From assembly GCF_050113715.1 (NCBI RefSeq), contig NZ_JBNJQR010000008.1, positions 191,073 through 255,072 of the forward strand: a stretch of 64,000 nt of DNA, read 5' to 3'. Shown piece by piece: positions 43,277-51,719 of the stretch. Made by a program: the position numbers and the translations under genes. The notes beneath the pieces are model-generated. The model made no database searches, had not been told where the DNA came from, and was given only the letters and a program-made list of their open reading frames with translations. How positions within the stretch are numbered: position 1 is the stretch's first letter; every line of letters begins with the position of its first letter. This DNA is from Brevibacillus_H ginsengisoli (GTDB taxonomy: Bacteria; Bacillota; Bacilli; Brevibacillales; Brevibacillaceae).

Positions 43277-43873
43277 TTACTGACTCTCGGCTAATGGTCC
43301 AGTGAAAAGTGCGCTTCTGAGAAGTGCCAATAAGGTTCGTTTGCATTCTGGTGTATCTACCTGCTCTCCACGATAGAGCTTACGTAACGCTGTAAAGCCA
43401 ATCATGCCAAACAGTGCGGAGACAAGTGTGTGGACATCCAACTCAACATCGACATATCCTTGATCCTTCAAATCTTGAATGAATTGCTCCATGGTTGAGA
43501 AATAATTGGCCAAGAACGACCGAATCAATTCTCCACGGTTCAACTCTCCAATGGCGAAGTTAATCAGTAAAAAAGCGCACTCTTTGTTCTCCACGAAAAA
43601 TTGAAGATGCTCATCCAATACGCAAATGATGCGTTCTTCTACGCTATTCGCTGTATTCTTCATCGCACGCGTTACGGAATCGATCAGCAGCTCCACGCCT
43701 TTCTGATTGACATACAGAAAAAGTTCTTCCTTCGTTTTGAAATGATAGTACAGCGTACCCTTCGCAACCTGTGCCTGATCGGCTATTGACTCCATTGTCG
43801 TGTCGTTGTACCCGTACTGGGCAAACGCCTTGAGTGCGCCTTTGGTAATCTGTTCCTTAGTGGAAAGAACCAT
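43277..43873 (-). CDS. TetR/AcrR-family regulator
   Basis: About 198 residues with a TetR helix-turn-helix (LKAFAQYGYNDTTMESIADQAQVAKGTLYYHFKTKEELF) and a ligand domain behind it. It precedes the HlyD and permease genes by 22 bases and is first in their operon. A perfect dyad in its promoter (43900-43913) indicates autoregulation. The start is taken at ATG 43873; a TTG at 43888 is possible. Confidence 0.88.
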   Translation of the reverse strand: MVLSTKEQITKGALKAFAQYGYNDTTMESIADQAQVAKGTLYYHFKTKEELFLYVNQKGVELLIDSVTRAMKNTANSVEERIICVLDEHLQFFVENKECAFLLINFAIGELNRGELIRSFLANYFSTMEQFIQDLKDQGYVDVELDVHTLVSALFGMIGFTALRKLYRGEQVDTPECKRTLLALLRSALFTGPLAESQ

Positions 43874-43899
43874 GACCTTCACTTCCAAATTTTTATTGA

Positions 43900-43913
43900 A
43901 CTGACTGGTCAGT
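43900..43913 (-). promoter_or_regulatory. TetR operator within the efflux operon promoter
   Basis: ACTGACTGGTCAGT is a perfect 14-bp palindrome placed between a TTGTAC -35 and a TAAAAA -10 on the minus strand (spacer 16). A bound TetR dimer would block RNA polymerase. Confidence 0.7.
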
Positions 43914-43977
43914 ACAATTACAGTTTAATTCCATTTTCTTTCTTCGTCAAGAGGATGTGATGAAACTTAAAAATAAT

Positions 43978-44017
43978 AAAAAGCTTCGTGAATGTCAGTC
44001 TTCACGAAGCTTTTTAT
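43978..44017 (-). terminator. Terminator after the 88-residue gene
   Basis: AAAAAGCTTCGTGAA/TTCACGAAGCTTTTT long stem with a short loop. It lies directly after the stop of the minus-strand gene at 44021. Confidence 0.85.
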
Positions 44018-44020
44018 CGA

Positions 44021-44287
44021 TTAGTATAGGGTAGGCGTTGGGGAACATGCAACGGCATCAATAAATCTCGGATCAATCCCATAGAACATCCAGGAGAACC
44101 CGTTCCACCTATACCCTGAAACTTCACCATATTCTACTCGTGTAGGATAAAACCAAAAACCCTCCCCACTCTTCAACCATACATACGTGTATTCATACAT
44201 ACAGTCAACGATATAGGAGACCTCGGGTTTCGGTGGAATCCTTCGAGGGGGTGGAGATGTTGGTGCTTGCGAGGGCATATATCCCAT
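44021..44287 (-). CDS. Small Pro-rich/aromatic protein of Bacillales
   Basis: An 88-residue protein. A Pro-rich start (SQAPTSPPPRRIPPKPE) is followed by a compact aromatic domain with CMYEYTYVWLKSGEGFWFYP and VSGYRWNGFSWMFYGIDPRFIDAVAC. I recall similar proteins in Bacillus and Paenibacillus with the pattern YTYIWL-x-FWFxP-GYRW, often of unknown function. Two cysteines flank the domain. Its expression is set by its own binding site and terminator. A spore role is possible but unproven. Confidence 0.75.
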   Translation of the reverse strand: MGYMPSQAPTSPPPRRIPPKPEVSYIVDCMYEYTYVWLKSGEGFWFYPTRVEYGEVSGYRWNGFSWMFYGIDPRFIDAVACSPTPTLY

Positions 44288-44373
44288 ATGATTTCACTCC
44301 TTCTTGGTGGTTTACCCACAAGATATGTTGGAATGATTTATAGTGATTGGGTCCCCTTGTTTAAGTTATGAAT

Positions 44374-44420
44374 AAAAAAAGCCTGTTTCGATAATTTCTC
44401 AGAAACTATCGATACAGACT
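44374..44420 (-). terminator. Terminator of the STAND regulator gene
   Basis: On the minus strand AGTCTGTATCGATA pairs with TATCGAAACAGGCT (a few mismatches and G-U pairs), followed by seven T. Confidence 0.7.
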
Positions 44421-44463
44421 ATACTTGCTGAAAATCATATCTTATCTATTTACTTGAACACTT

Positions 44464-47400
44464 TTATAACTGATCCATGATGAGCGCATACGTATCTTGG
44501 GTCGACGGCAGCGGCTTAACGCCCAGCTGCTCCTGCAATTTGGCCACGCATTTCTCGTACCAGCGGATGGATTGCGCCCGATTATTTTTGCGGTAATAGC
44601 AGTACATGAGAAGTCTATACGCCTCTTCCCAGCAGTCATCGGTCCTTAGAATGGTTTCGCACCAACGGATAGCGGTATCATACTCTTTCATGGCCGCATA
44701 GCGGTGTGCCAGATTCTCAGCCCCACGCAGATAAAGGACATGCAGCCTTTCCCGTTCTTCCATGCACCAATCCTCGTAACGACAATCCGGCAAGTACTCC
44801 CCTTGGTAGTAACTCAGTCCTTTTTCCAACAAGTGAACAGCCTGCTTCTCCTCTCGCTCATTCAGGCCCAGTGTGACAAAGCGCTCAAATTCCTCTACAT
44901 CGATCTGATAGCCGGATGCGATATTAAAGCCGTAGGATGAACCATGACGCTGAACAAAAAATGCACTGGCCCTCGCTTCCCGATTCGGCTCCAACGCTTT
45001 GTTCAGGGCATTCAAGGCAACCTTAAAATCGCGCGAGGCCGCTTCCTCATCGCTTTCTTCCCAAAGATAATCAAAAATCTCTTCTCTGGCCAACAAGTGC
45101 TGCCGTTTGGTGAGCAACAACTGAAAGAGCTGCTTGGCTTTCCCGCGCTGCCACGCCTTGTCGCTTAACTCTGCGTCTCCCAGCCAGATTCTGAAGTGCC
45201 CCAACGTCTGAATTCTAAGCGTGTAGCCTGGATGGAAAGTGACATTCTGCAAGCCCAGATCGTGCAAAAGCTGTGAGACGTATTCAGGTTGAATCCGCCT
45301 TTTTTGAGCTTCAATGAGTAGTGGCATAAAGATTTGCACGTCGCTTGGCGTAAACATGGTAGGACGTTGCAACAAAAAGTTGTATTCCCCTGACTGAATA
45401 GCCAGAAGCGCTTCCGAAACGGCGGGAACAAAGCTTTCCCAATCGACCTTCTTAAAAGCTACGTAGCTTAGCCAAAATTGGGAGATAGCCACGATGTAGT
45501 TATCCCCACACGCTCTGAACTGCTCGACACACTCATGAAAAATTGGATTCGCCTGCTCAAACTTCCCGCTGTGCGCATAGGCGATCCCCATTCCTAAGCG
45601 AATCAAGCCGCCTACCCACTCATCCTTGATCGCTTCCGTTTCCTGCACTCCACGATTGGCGTAGGCGAGCGCCAAATCGAGGGCTTTTTCCCGACCATGC
45701 AGAAGCGTCAGCCCAAGAAGCGCTTCCGCTTTCCCTCGTGTCGATTGTAGCTCCTCCATCATTCGCAGTCCCTTGAGATAGAGATGGCGAATCTCTTCGG
45801 TTGTGAAGTCAGGGCAGAACATGGTGACATGCGCCTTGCGGATATAGCCACAAGCCTCAACGAACGGAGAGAAAGCCGCTCGACCTAGTTGAATCGCCTT
45901 GTCGGCGTAATCAAGCCCTTTTTGCGCTTCTCCGTTCATCCCGTAGACGAAGGCCAGCAAAAGGGAGGTTTCTTTATACGACTTGGTAAGATGCGAGATT
46001 TCTTTCCCTTTTTCCTCATTCCATTTCTTTTCCAACAGGTGGATGGCAGACTGTAACCGGCCTGTGCGAAAATAAAGACGGGATTCAATATCGACCTCTG
46101 TCTGGGATACCAGCTCCTTGCTGCGAAGATACCACTTCTCCGCTTCAACTGAGTTGCCGCGATTCGTGTAGATTTCGGCCAATAAACGATAGAGACGCGG
46201 AGCAAGCTCGGAACAATTCTCATCCAGCAGTTGGATCGCTTCCTTCAACAATTCTTCAGCCTTTATTCCTTGGACACTATCGAGGTGCACACGCGCTTTG
46301 CCTTCGAGACCAAGGCATTGCGAGTAGATATCACCGTTCGTTTGCGATAATTGAACGAACTGATCATAAATTTGCAAGGCCTGCGGGTACAAACAACGAA
46401 AACGCGCGGCCTCCGCTTGATAGAACCACAGCTTGTAATACTTGTTTTTCACTTCATCTGGAAGCGTTCTCACTTTCTCTACCAACTCTTCCAAATTTTC
46501 AGTCTTAATCATTTGTTCCGCATAATGGACTAAGACTTCTCCCATCTGGTCATAATCGTTGATCTGATACAGGATGGCGAGGGCTTGATCGATCTCGCCT
46601 ATTTTTCGGTAATAGGCCGCTACAGAATGCAGGATAGAATCTTTGATTGACGGATCGGCATCCAGTTTTCTCTGCAAAAACTGACGGAAAAGCCGATGAT
46701 ACCGATACTGATGGCTCTCTAAAGAATAGATAAATAAATTGCGAGAGACGATTGTCTCCAGGATCCCCCCGGCATTGGGGCCTGCGATATGCATGCACAG
46801 ATCATCCGAAAACCGATCAAGCGCACTGGTGTATTCCAAATAGCGTTGAATATGATACTCCTGTTGTTGATAAACCTCCGCATCCAAATAATGCATCAGT
46901 TCCTCTCGGATGGCCCTAGGTTCATCATCTGGCTTCTCTCCGACTAATCGGATGGCAAGCACCCAGCCTTCTGTTTCCGTATGAATTCGCGTGGTCTGTT
47001 CGATTGTGAGCGATAATCTGAATTCATCCAGAAGCAGAGCTTCGGTTTCTTCCTCTGAAAAGGTTAAGTCCGCCTGATTAATCTCCCAGTACTCTCCTCG
47101 CGTCTTCATCAGCCGTAGCCACGGCCAAAGCGGCATTTGTCTCGAGATCACCACCATCCGAACAAGTGGAGGAAGATTACGAACAACGAGCTGAGTCCAT
47201 TGATCGACGAAGAACGATTTTTGGACCAAATGATAATCATCGAGCACGATCAATACTTCTTGTTGTAGCGCCATCAGCTCATTGCTGAATTGAAAGACCA
47301 GAAGTTCAATCTCATCCGGATTGAGGTATGAATTCAATCCTTCCAAAGTCACCAGCAATTCTTGCCCAAATTCAGGATGCTTCTGGCGAATACTAGCCAC

Positions 47401-47649
47401 GATGTGTGAAATGAAGCGAACCAGATCGCCATCCTTTTGCTCTATGTTGTACCAGCTAGCTTGCACTTTCTCGTCAGCCAGAAATGTGGCAAGCATTGTA
47501 CTTTTGCCGTATCCCGGTCCTGCATGTATCAAAGAGAATGGGGTCATTAAGATATAACGCATTTTTTTGGCCAAACGGGGGCGGCGAAGAATATTCTGTT
47601 TGATACGCGGCGGAGTACATTTGGTTAGCAAAATCCGCGTTCTGTTCAT
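44464..47649 (-). CDS. MalT-like STAND ATPase regulator with BTAD domain
   Basis: A 1061-residue signal-transducing regulator. The NTPase domain starts early, with Walker A GPGYGKST at residues 44-51 and Walker B EVLIVLDDYHLV near 138. Helical TPR-like repeats fill about 330-800. The C-terminus has an OmpR-like winged helix (LRIQTLGHFRIWLGDAELSDKAWQRGKAKQLFQLLLTKR) and a BTAD domain (to 1061). Such proteins bind an inducer in the repeat region and activate transcription. No target gene is adjacent on the same strand, so its regulon is open. Confidence 0.9.
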   Translation of the reverse strand: MNRTRILLTKCTPPRIKQNILRRPRLAKKMRYILMTPFSLIHAGPGYGKSTMLATFLADEKVQASWYNIEQKDGDLVRFISHIVASIRQKHPEFGQELLVTLEGLNSYLNPDEIELLVFQFSNELMALQQEVLIVLDDYHLVQKSFFVDQWTQLVVRNLPPLVRMVVISRQMPLWPWLRLMKTRGEYWEINQADLTFSEEETEALLLDEFRLSLTIEQTTRIHTETEGWVLAIRLVGEKPDDEPRAIREELMHYLDAEVYQQQEYHIQRYLEYTSALDRFSDDLCMHIAGPNAGGILETIVSRNLFIYSLESHQYRYHRLFRQFLQRKLDADPSIKDSILHSVAAYYRKIGEIDQALAILYQINDYDQMGEVLVHYAEQMIKTENLEELVEKVRTLPDEVKNKYYKLWFYQAEAARFRCLYPQALQIYDQFVQLSQTNGDIYSQCLGLEGKARVHLDSVQGIKAEELLKEAIQLLDENCSELAPRLYRLLAEIYTNRGNSVEAEKWYLRSKELVSQTEVDIESRLYFRTGRLQSAIHLLEKKWNEEKGKEISHLTKSYKETSLLLAFVYGMNGEAQKGLDYADKAIQLGRAAFSPFVEACGYIRKAHVTMFCPDFTTEEIRHLYLKGLRMMEELQSTRGKAEALLGLTLLHGREKALDLALAYANRGVQETEAIKDEWVGGLIRLGMGIAYAHSGKFEQANPIFHECVEQFRACGDNYIVAISQFWLSYVAFKKVDWESFVPAVSEALLAIQSGEYNFLLQRPTMFTPSDVQIFMPLLIEAQKRRIQPEYVSQLLHDLGLQNVTFHPGYTLRIQTLGHFRIWLGDAELSDKAWQRGKAKQLFQLLLTKRQHLLAREEIFDYLWEESDEEAASRDFKVALNALNKALEPNREARASAFFVQRHGSSYGFNIASGYQIDVEEFERFVTLGLNEREEKQAVHLLEKGLSYYQGEYLPDCRYEDWCMEERERLHVLYLRGAENLAHRYAAMKEYDTAIRWCETILRTDDCWEEAYRLLMYCYYRKNNRAQSIRWYEKCVAKLQEQLGVKPLPSTQDTYALIMDQL

Positions 47650-47844
47650 TTTTCTCGTTCATCCCTCTCCACTCATGACCTTGCAAGCAATTCTTCTAAG
47701 GTAGCCCTAAAAACGTATGGGTTGATGACTGGTAATATTCTTTGGATTCGTGGAGGATAGGCAAAATCCTGCCAACCTCCTTATCTTTCCTACAAAGCAG
47801 TCGAAGTAGTTTATGAAGCAAACAAAACGATCAAGGCATTTTCA

Positions 47845-47880
47845 TAAAAAAACCACCAGCTGACTGAACAGGTGGTGGTT
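47845..47880 (-). terminator. Terminator after tRNA-Ser copy 1
   Basis: AACCACCA/TGGTGGTT stem with a loop of about 14 bases and a run of seven T on the minus strand, 15 bases downstream of the tRNA CCA end. Confidence 0.85.
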
Positions 47881-47895
47881 GCATTTCATTATGTA

Positions 47896-47984
47896 TGGCG
47901 GAGGGAGAGGGATTCGAACCCCCGTGACGTTGCCGCCTAACGGTTTTCAAGACCGCCCCGTTATGACCACTTCGGTATCCCTCC
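47896..47984 (-). tRNA. tRNA-Ser(TGA), copy 1
   Basis: On the minus strand the gene starts GGAGGGATACCGAAGTGG and ends with TTCGAATCCCCCTCCCTCCG followed by an encoded CCA. The acceptor arms GGAGGGA/TCCCTCC pair, the anticodon loop is CTTGAAA (anticodon TGA) and there is a class II variable arm. It is identical over the whole gene to the copy at 48465-48553. Confidence 0.96.
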
Positions 47985-48014
47985 AAAGCACGCTCGTAAT
48001 TAGCGAACAAATTT

Positions 48015-48043
48015 ATTCTACAACAAATTTGTGCAAAGTACAA
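48015..48043 (-). promoter_or_regulatory. Promoter of tRNA-Ser copy 1
   Basis: TTGTAC and TAGAAT on the minus strand with a 17-base spacer, about 30 bases before the tRNA. Confidence 0.65.
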
Positions 48044-48078
48044 GCCTTTTTATCGATATTCCATTTGAAATCATTACC

Positions 48079-48210
48079 TTACCGCAAAGTCTTGAGATCC
48101 GATTGCACATGAACGGTTATGATGATCGGCTGCACATCGGATTTGCCGCATACTGGGCATTCTTCACTATTTTGGAAAATATTGCAGCAATCTTTGCATG
48201 TATACCTCAT
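48079..48210 (-). CDS. Zinc-ribbon microprotein between two tRNA-Ser genes
   Basis: A 43-residue protein read MRYTCKDCCNIFQNSEECPVCGKSDV... with two CxxC knuckles (Cys5/Cys8 and Cys18/Cys21) forming a one-domain zinc ribbon, then a beta-like tail. GGAGGGG lies nine bases before the ATG. There is no separate terminator and it is on the strand of the flanking tRNA genes. Small zinc ribbons of this type are common but mostly of unknown role. Confidence 0.7.
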   Translation of the reverse strand: MRYTCKDCCNIFQNSEECPVCGKSDVQPIIITVHVQSDLKTLR

Positions 48211-48319
48211 TCTGATTCCCCTCCAGAAGATCTTCTTGTCTCGTCAGTATACAGGAGTTAGAATGAGGATCTTGTCAGTATTTGAAGGTAAATCTCCCAA
48301 GTTTGTTCGTCAAAATACG

Positions 48320-48411
48320 CAAAGAAGAAAAGACGATGTCTTTTCTTTAGCGGGCTTACGCAAATGGAAGGAATGGTTAATCTCTTTAGAGATAAAGTGA
48401 TTAACCATTCC
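48320..48411 (+). repeat. Deletion derivative of the inverted-repeat element, copy C
   Basis: This segment joins the left end (AAGAAAAGAC) and right end (GTCTTTTCTT...GCGGGCTTACGCAAATGG) of the 264-272 base element directly, with the centre missing. It keeps the tail hairpin at 48370-48411, where GGAATGGTTAATC pairs perfectly with GATTAACCATTCC. Stem bases differ from copies A and B but remain paired. Confidence 0.7.
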
Positions 48412-48420
48412 AAATACAAT

Positions 48421-48451
48421 AAAAAAGCTGATAGATTTCTCTATCAGCTAC
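48421..48451 (-). terminator. Terminator after tRNA-Ser copy 2
   Basis: TAGCTGATAGA/TCTATCAGCT stem with a GAAA loop and a run of six T on the minus strand. Confidence 0.88.
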
Positions 48452-48464
48452 AGTTTATGTAGTA

Positions 48465-48553
48465 TGGCGGAGGGAGAGGGATTCGAACCCCCGTGACGTT
48501 GCCGCCTAACGGTTTTCAAGACCGCCCCGTTATGACCACTTCGGTATCCCTCC
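48465..48553 (-). tRNA. tRNA-Ser(TGA), copy 2
   Basis: Same sequence as 47896-47984, including the anticodon TGA and encoded CCA. It has its own promoter (48590-48618) and terminator, so the two copies are separate transcription units. Confidence 0.96.
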
Positions 48554-48589
48554 GTGTGTAACAACCAGCTTTTGCTTGGCACATGTATG

Positions 48590-48618
48590 AATATAGCATA
48601 CCAGAAATGAAAGTGCAA
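48590..48618 (-). promoter_or_regulatory. Promoter of tRNA-Ser copy 2
   Basis: TTGCAC and TATATT on the minus strand with a 17-base spacer, about 37 bases before the tRNA. Confidence 0.75.
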
Positions 48619-48673
48619 GACTTTTTAACAAAGATTTTTTACGCACCCAATTTTCAAAAAAAAAGTGATACTG

Positions 48674-49777
48674 TCATGCACCACCTTCTTGGCGCAAAGC
48701 AGCGATCACCTGATCTTGCTCTTCTTTTGAAAGAAAAGGACTCATGGGAATGGCAAAAATCCGTTCTGATACTTGTTCCGCCACCGGGAAGTCTCCCTTT
48801 TGATAGCCAAGTGAGTGATATACCTCTTGTAAATGCAGAGGGATGGGATAATAGACTGCTGTTTGGATATCAGCTTGGATGAGCTTATCCATGTAGTTGT
48901 CACGCTCGCCGGATTCCAGGCAGAACAGGTGGTAGATGTGGGGAGCATCTGGCGATTCCGCTTGAATTAGTAAGGACGTTTCTTCTGCCAAGAACTCACG
49001 ATAACGATCGGCCAACTCTCGTCTTTGGTCATTCCATTGATCAACACGCTCCAGCAAGACACCCAAAATGGCGGCGTGAATTTCATCAAGACGGCTGTTA
49101 TACCCGATCATTTCGTGGTAATACTTCTTGGAGCTGCCATGTTGGCGTAATTTTTTGATCGTTTCGGCAAGTTGGCTGTCATAAGTGGCAATCATCCCCC
49201 CATCACCAATCGTCCCCAAATTCTTCGTCGGAAAGAACGAGAAGCAGGATGCGTGCCCAAGACTACCTACCGGCTTTCCCTTATATTTGGCTCCGAACGC
49301 TTGGCAGGCGTCTTCAACGACGATCAAATTGTGTTTTTGGGCGATCCCCATGATTTCGTCCATCGCAGCTGGTTGCCCAAAGATGTGTACGGGAATAATC
49401 GCCTTCGTTGCGGGAGTGATTTGGGCTTCAATCAGTGTGGGATCTATATTGTATGTGTGTCTGTCTATATCTACAAATACAGGAACAGCCCCAACCAGTG
49501 AAACAGCCTCCGCACTTGCAAAAAAGGTAAATGGGGTGGTAATCACTTCATCGCCTTTACCGATTCCATAAGCCTTTAAGGTAAGAACTAACGCATCTGT
49601 GCCATTGGCCACTGTGATCACGTGAGGTACTCCCAGATAGCTTGAGAGCTTCTTTTCCAGCTGATCGACTTTCGAACCCATGATATATTGACCGCTTGAG
49701 AGAACCGCTTCCACTTCACTCATGATCTCTGCTCGCAATGAGAGAAATTGTCGTTTCAAATCAACTAACGCAATCAT
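48674..49777 (-). CDS. DegT/DnrJ/EryC1/StrS sugar aminotransferase
   Basis: A 367-residue PLP enzyme of the sugar-aminotransferase class. The PLP lysine is in SFFPTKNLGTIGDGG; other motifs are VANGTDALVLTLKAYGI, IPVHIFGQP and VEDACQAFGAKYKG. It probably transaminates a nucleotide-linked keto-sugar for a glycan. Two glycosyltransferase genes lie directly upstream on the same strand, which supports a surface-glycan role. AGGAGG precedes the ATG. Confidence 0.92.
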   Translation of the reverse strand: MIALVDLKRQFLSLRAEIMSEVEAVLSSGQYIMGSKVDQLEKKLSSYLGVPHVITVANGTDALVLTLKAYGIGKGDEVITTPFTFFASAEAVSLVGAVPVFVDIDRHTYNIDPTLIEAQITPATKAIIPVHIFGQPAAMDEIMGIAQKHNLIVVEDACQAFGAKYKGKPVGSLGHASCFSFFPTKNLGTIGDGGMIATYDSQLAETIKKLRQHGSSKKYYHEMIGYNSRLDEIHAAILGVLLERVDQWNDQRRELADRYREFLAEETSLLIQAESPDAPHIYHLFCLESGERDNYMDKLIQADIQTAVYYPIPLHLQEVYHSLGYQKGDFPVAEQVSERIFAIPMSPFLSKEEQDQVIAALRQEGGA

Positions 49778-49822
49778 ACTTTACCTCCTCATCACTTTCG
49801 GGTCTTGCACCAAGATGATCCG

Positions 49823-50743
49823 TTATAACAAATCCAGCCGACGTGTTGCGTCTGTGAAAAATCCTCGGTTTCCAACTGATTGCTGAATGTAATAAAGGGC
49901 TTCCACGTGATCTCCGAGAATCATTTGTTCGACATCGGAAGAGTTAGAAGGGATAATCCTGTTTTTTTTTATGACGTTGACCCCAGCTACATGCCCGATC
50001 TTCAATCCTCGCAATACCGCAATGGCCATTGCCTTGGGAGGAACGCATAAATTGTCTGCTCCGATTAGATCAACCGCTGATTTCTTCATGGCATGGGGAA
50101 CCTCTGTTAAAGAAGAATCCTTTAGTTCAGGTATCCGTAAAATCCGGTTTAGAAATGATTTGGCGATGCGCACCGAATCAATGGGAACATACCGCTTCCG
50201 ATAAGGATTCATATTATTAAGAACAATATCCTTGCTTCCGTAGCATTCCGCAACAAATGGAAGCATTTCTTCCGGACTCAGCAGCATATCCGCATCAATA
50301 AAAAGCAAAATACTTCCTGTCGCTTTCAGTGCACCAATTGCTCTTCCCACGTCAGGACCTAACAGATGACCATAAGAGAAGCAGAGCGCTCCATATTTAA
50401 GGCATTGAGTCAAGATTGTATTTGTTGAACTGTTTTCTACAACAATGATCTCCTTTGGTTGAATCTTTTGGACGTTCCTCAATAACTGTTCTATGGTTTG
50501 CTCAACCGCGCTTTCTTCTCTATGGCATGAAGCAATGATGACCGAGAGTTCTTCCTTGTTTTTCTGCATGATCAATGTGTAGTCAACGCTTGCTCTAGGG
50601 ATCGCGATTCTGCTTCTGCGGAATCTCCATTGTTTCAAGACACCGCGCTTTTCTCTCCCCCATTTTCTTCGTCTCGTGCTTTTCCCTCCTTTTAACCGTC
50701 TGGAGGTCAGTCGTACTTTATTCCGAGCGCGTCTCTTCTTCAT
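49823..50743 (-). CDS. Family 2 glycosyltransferase with basic N-terminal tail
   Basis: A 306-residue GT-A glycosyltransferase. The first 50 or so residues are extremely Arg/Lys-rich (MKKRRARNKVRLTSRRLKGG...). A GT2 domain follows (LSVIIASCHREESAVEQTI, GPDVGRAIGALKATGSILLFIDADM with DxD-like DAD, ILGDHVEALYYIQQ). It overlaps the preceding glycosyltransferase by 26 bases and shares the GHxxGxDVGRAIGAL and LGDHVEA motifs with it, so they are paralogues. The basic tail could bind acidic polymer or membrane. Acceptor unknown; the start may lie further inside. Confidence 0.83.
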   Translation of the reverse strand: MKKRRARNKVRLTSRRLKGGKSTRRRKWGREKRGVLKQWRFRRSRIAIPRASVDYTLIMQKNKEELSVIIASCHREESAVEQTIEQLLRNVQKIQPKEIIVVENSSTNTILTQCLKYGALCFSYGHLLGPDVGRAIGALKATGSILLFIDADMLLSPEEMLPFVAECYGSKDIVLNNMNPYRKRYVPIDSVRIAKSFLNRILRIPELKDSSLTEVPHAMKKSAVDLIGADNLCVPPKAMAIAVLRGLKIGHVAGVNVIKKNRIIPSNSSDVEQMILGDHVEALYYIQQSVGNRGFFTDATRRLDLL

Positions 50744-51551
50744 GGTTAGAGGTTTCCCCCTCTTGATGTTGCTGGTTTATGTGAGGTGTACTGATCACAT
50801 CGTTCAAGGCAAATCGCTGACTTCGAAAACCAGCGAATCCTCCTCGCCCACCTTTCTTTTCGATCAGTTCACAGATCGCTTCCACATGATCTCCCAAGAC
50901 AAGGTTCTTAATCGATATATTACGTCCTTTTCGTATTCGATTCAGGCGATTCGTTTGAACCAGTTTACCTCTTGAAATCTTTAACCGCTTCAATACCGCC
51001 ATCACATGCGCCTTGGGTGGAACCGCCAGATTTTCATAGCCAATGATTTCAACAGCTCTCCGGCTTAAGGCATGCGGGACGCTCGTAAACGAGCTACCCT
51101 TCAGGTCAGGTCTTCCCAGCATCAGATTCAGGGCTCGCTTGGCTTCAGGTATCGAATGTCTGCCCATACCCGAATAGGAATTCAGCACAACATCAGAACC
51201 ACGGATTACCTCTAGACAATACTCACGGAGGGTAGAGCAAGGCACCACAAAATCCGCATCGATAAACAACAAGATTTCCCCTCTTGAGATTAAGGCTCCT
51301 ATCGCTCGGCCCACATCATGTCCAAGAGCCGTTTGATATTCAAGCACGTTGACCCCCATTTTTTTTGCCTTTTCACTTGTATTGTCAGTGACTCCGTTAC
51401 ACACCACAATGATCTCCGTGTTATTGCTTATTTTTTGTGCCTCAGCGATTACTTTGCTTATCGTTTTTTCTTCATTTTCGGTTGGAATGATGACAGAAAT
51501 CGGGATAGAATCAGGGATAGTTGGAGATTTTTTCTTCCGATGCGATGGCAA
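50718..51551 (-). CDS. Family 2 glycosyltransferase
   Basis: A 277-residue GT-A protein with a short basic start (PSHRKKKSP), SVIIPTENEEKTISKVIAE, GHDVGRAIGALISRGEILLFIDADF and LGDHVEAICELIEKKGG. It begins with TTG behind AAGGTG. It is the first gene of a set with the next glycosyltransferase and the DegT aminotransferase. Relatives of this DVGRAIGA subgroup occur in spore formers beside coat or collagen-like genes, as I recall; that link is not shown here. Confidence 0.83.
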   Translation of the reverse strand: MPSHRKKKSPTIPDSIPISVIIPTENEEKTISKVIAEAQKISNNTEIIVVCNGVTDNTSEKAKKMGVNVLEYQTALGHDVGRAIGALISRGEILLFIDADFVVPCSTLREYCLEVIRGSDVVLNSYSGMGRHSIPEAKRALNLMLGRPDLKGSSFTSVPHALSRRAVEIIGYENLAVPPKAHVMAVLKRLKISRGKLVQTNRLNRIRKGRNISIKNLVLGDHVEAICELIEKKGGRGGFAGFRSQRFALNDVISTPHINQQHQEGETSNHEEETRSE

Positions 51552-51653
51552 TTTGTCACCTTCTTTCCACTGAACCTGCGACCTCTTCCTCCTATCATAT
51601 GATCCGTTTCAGTAGGTGGACACGGCATCTATCTCTATAAGACATACAGATGG

Positions 51654-51686
51654 AAAAAGGCCGTCGATTTCTCGACAGCCCAAGGT
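51654..51686 (-). terminator. Terminator of the aldehyde dehydrogenase operon
   Basis: GGGCTGTCGA/TCGACGGCC stem with a GAAA loop and five T on the minus strand. Confidence 0.8.
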
Positions 51687-51719
51687 TGCGTATTGGATTA
51701 CCAGACTGATATCTCTACC

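Noticed and set aside
47896..48553. Prophage or integrative element attached at the tRNA-Ser genes
   Set aside because: No integrase, no attachment-site duplication beyond the full tRNA copy, and only about 480 bases lie between the two genes.
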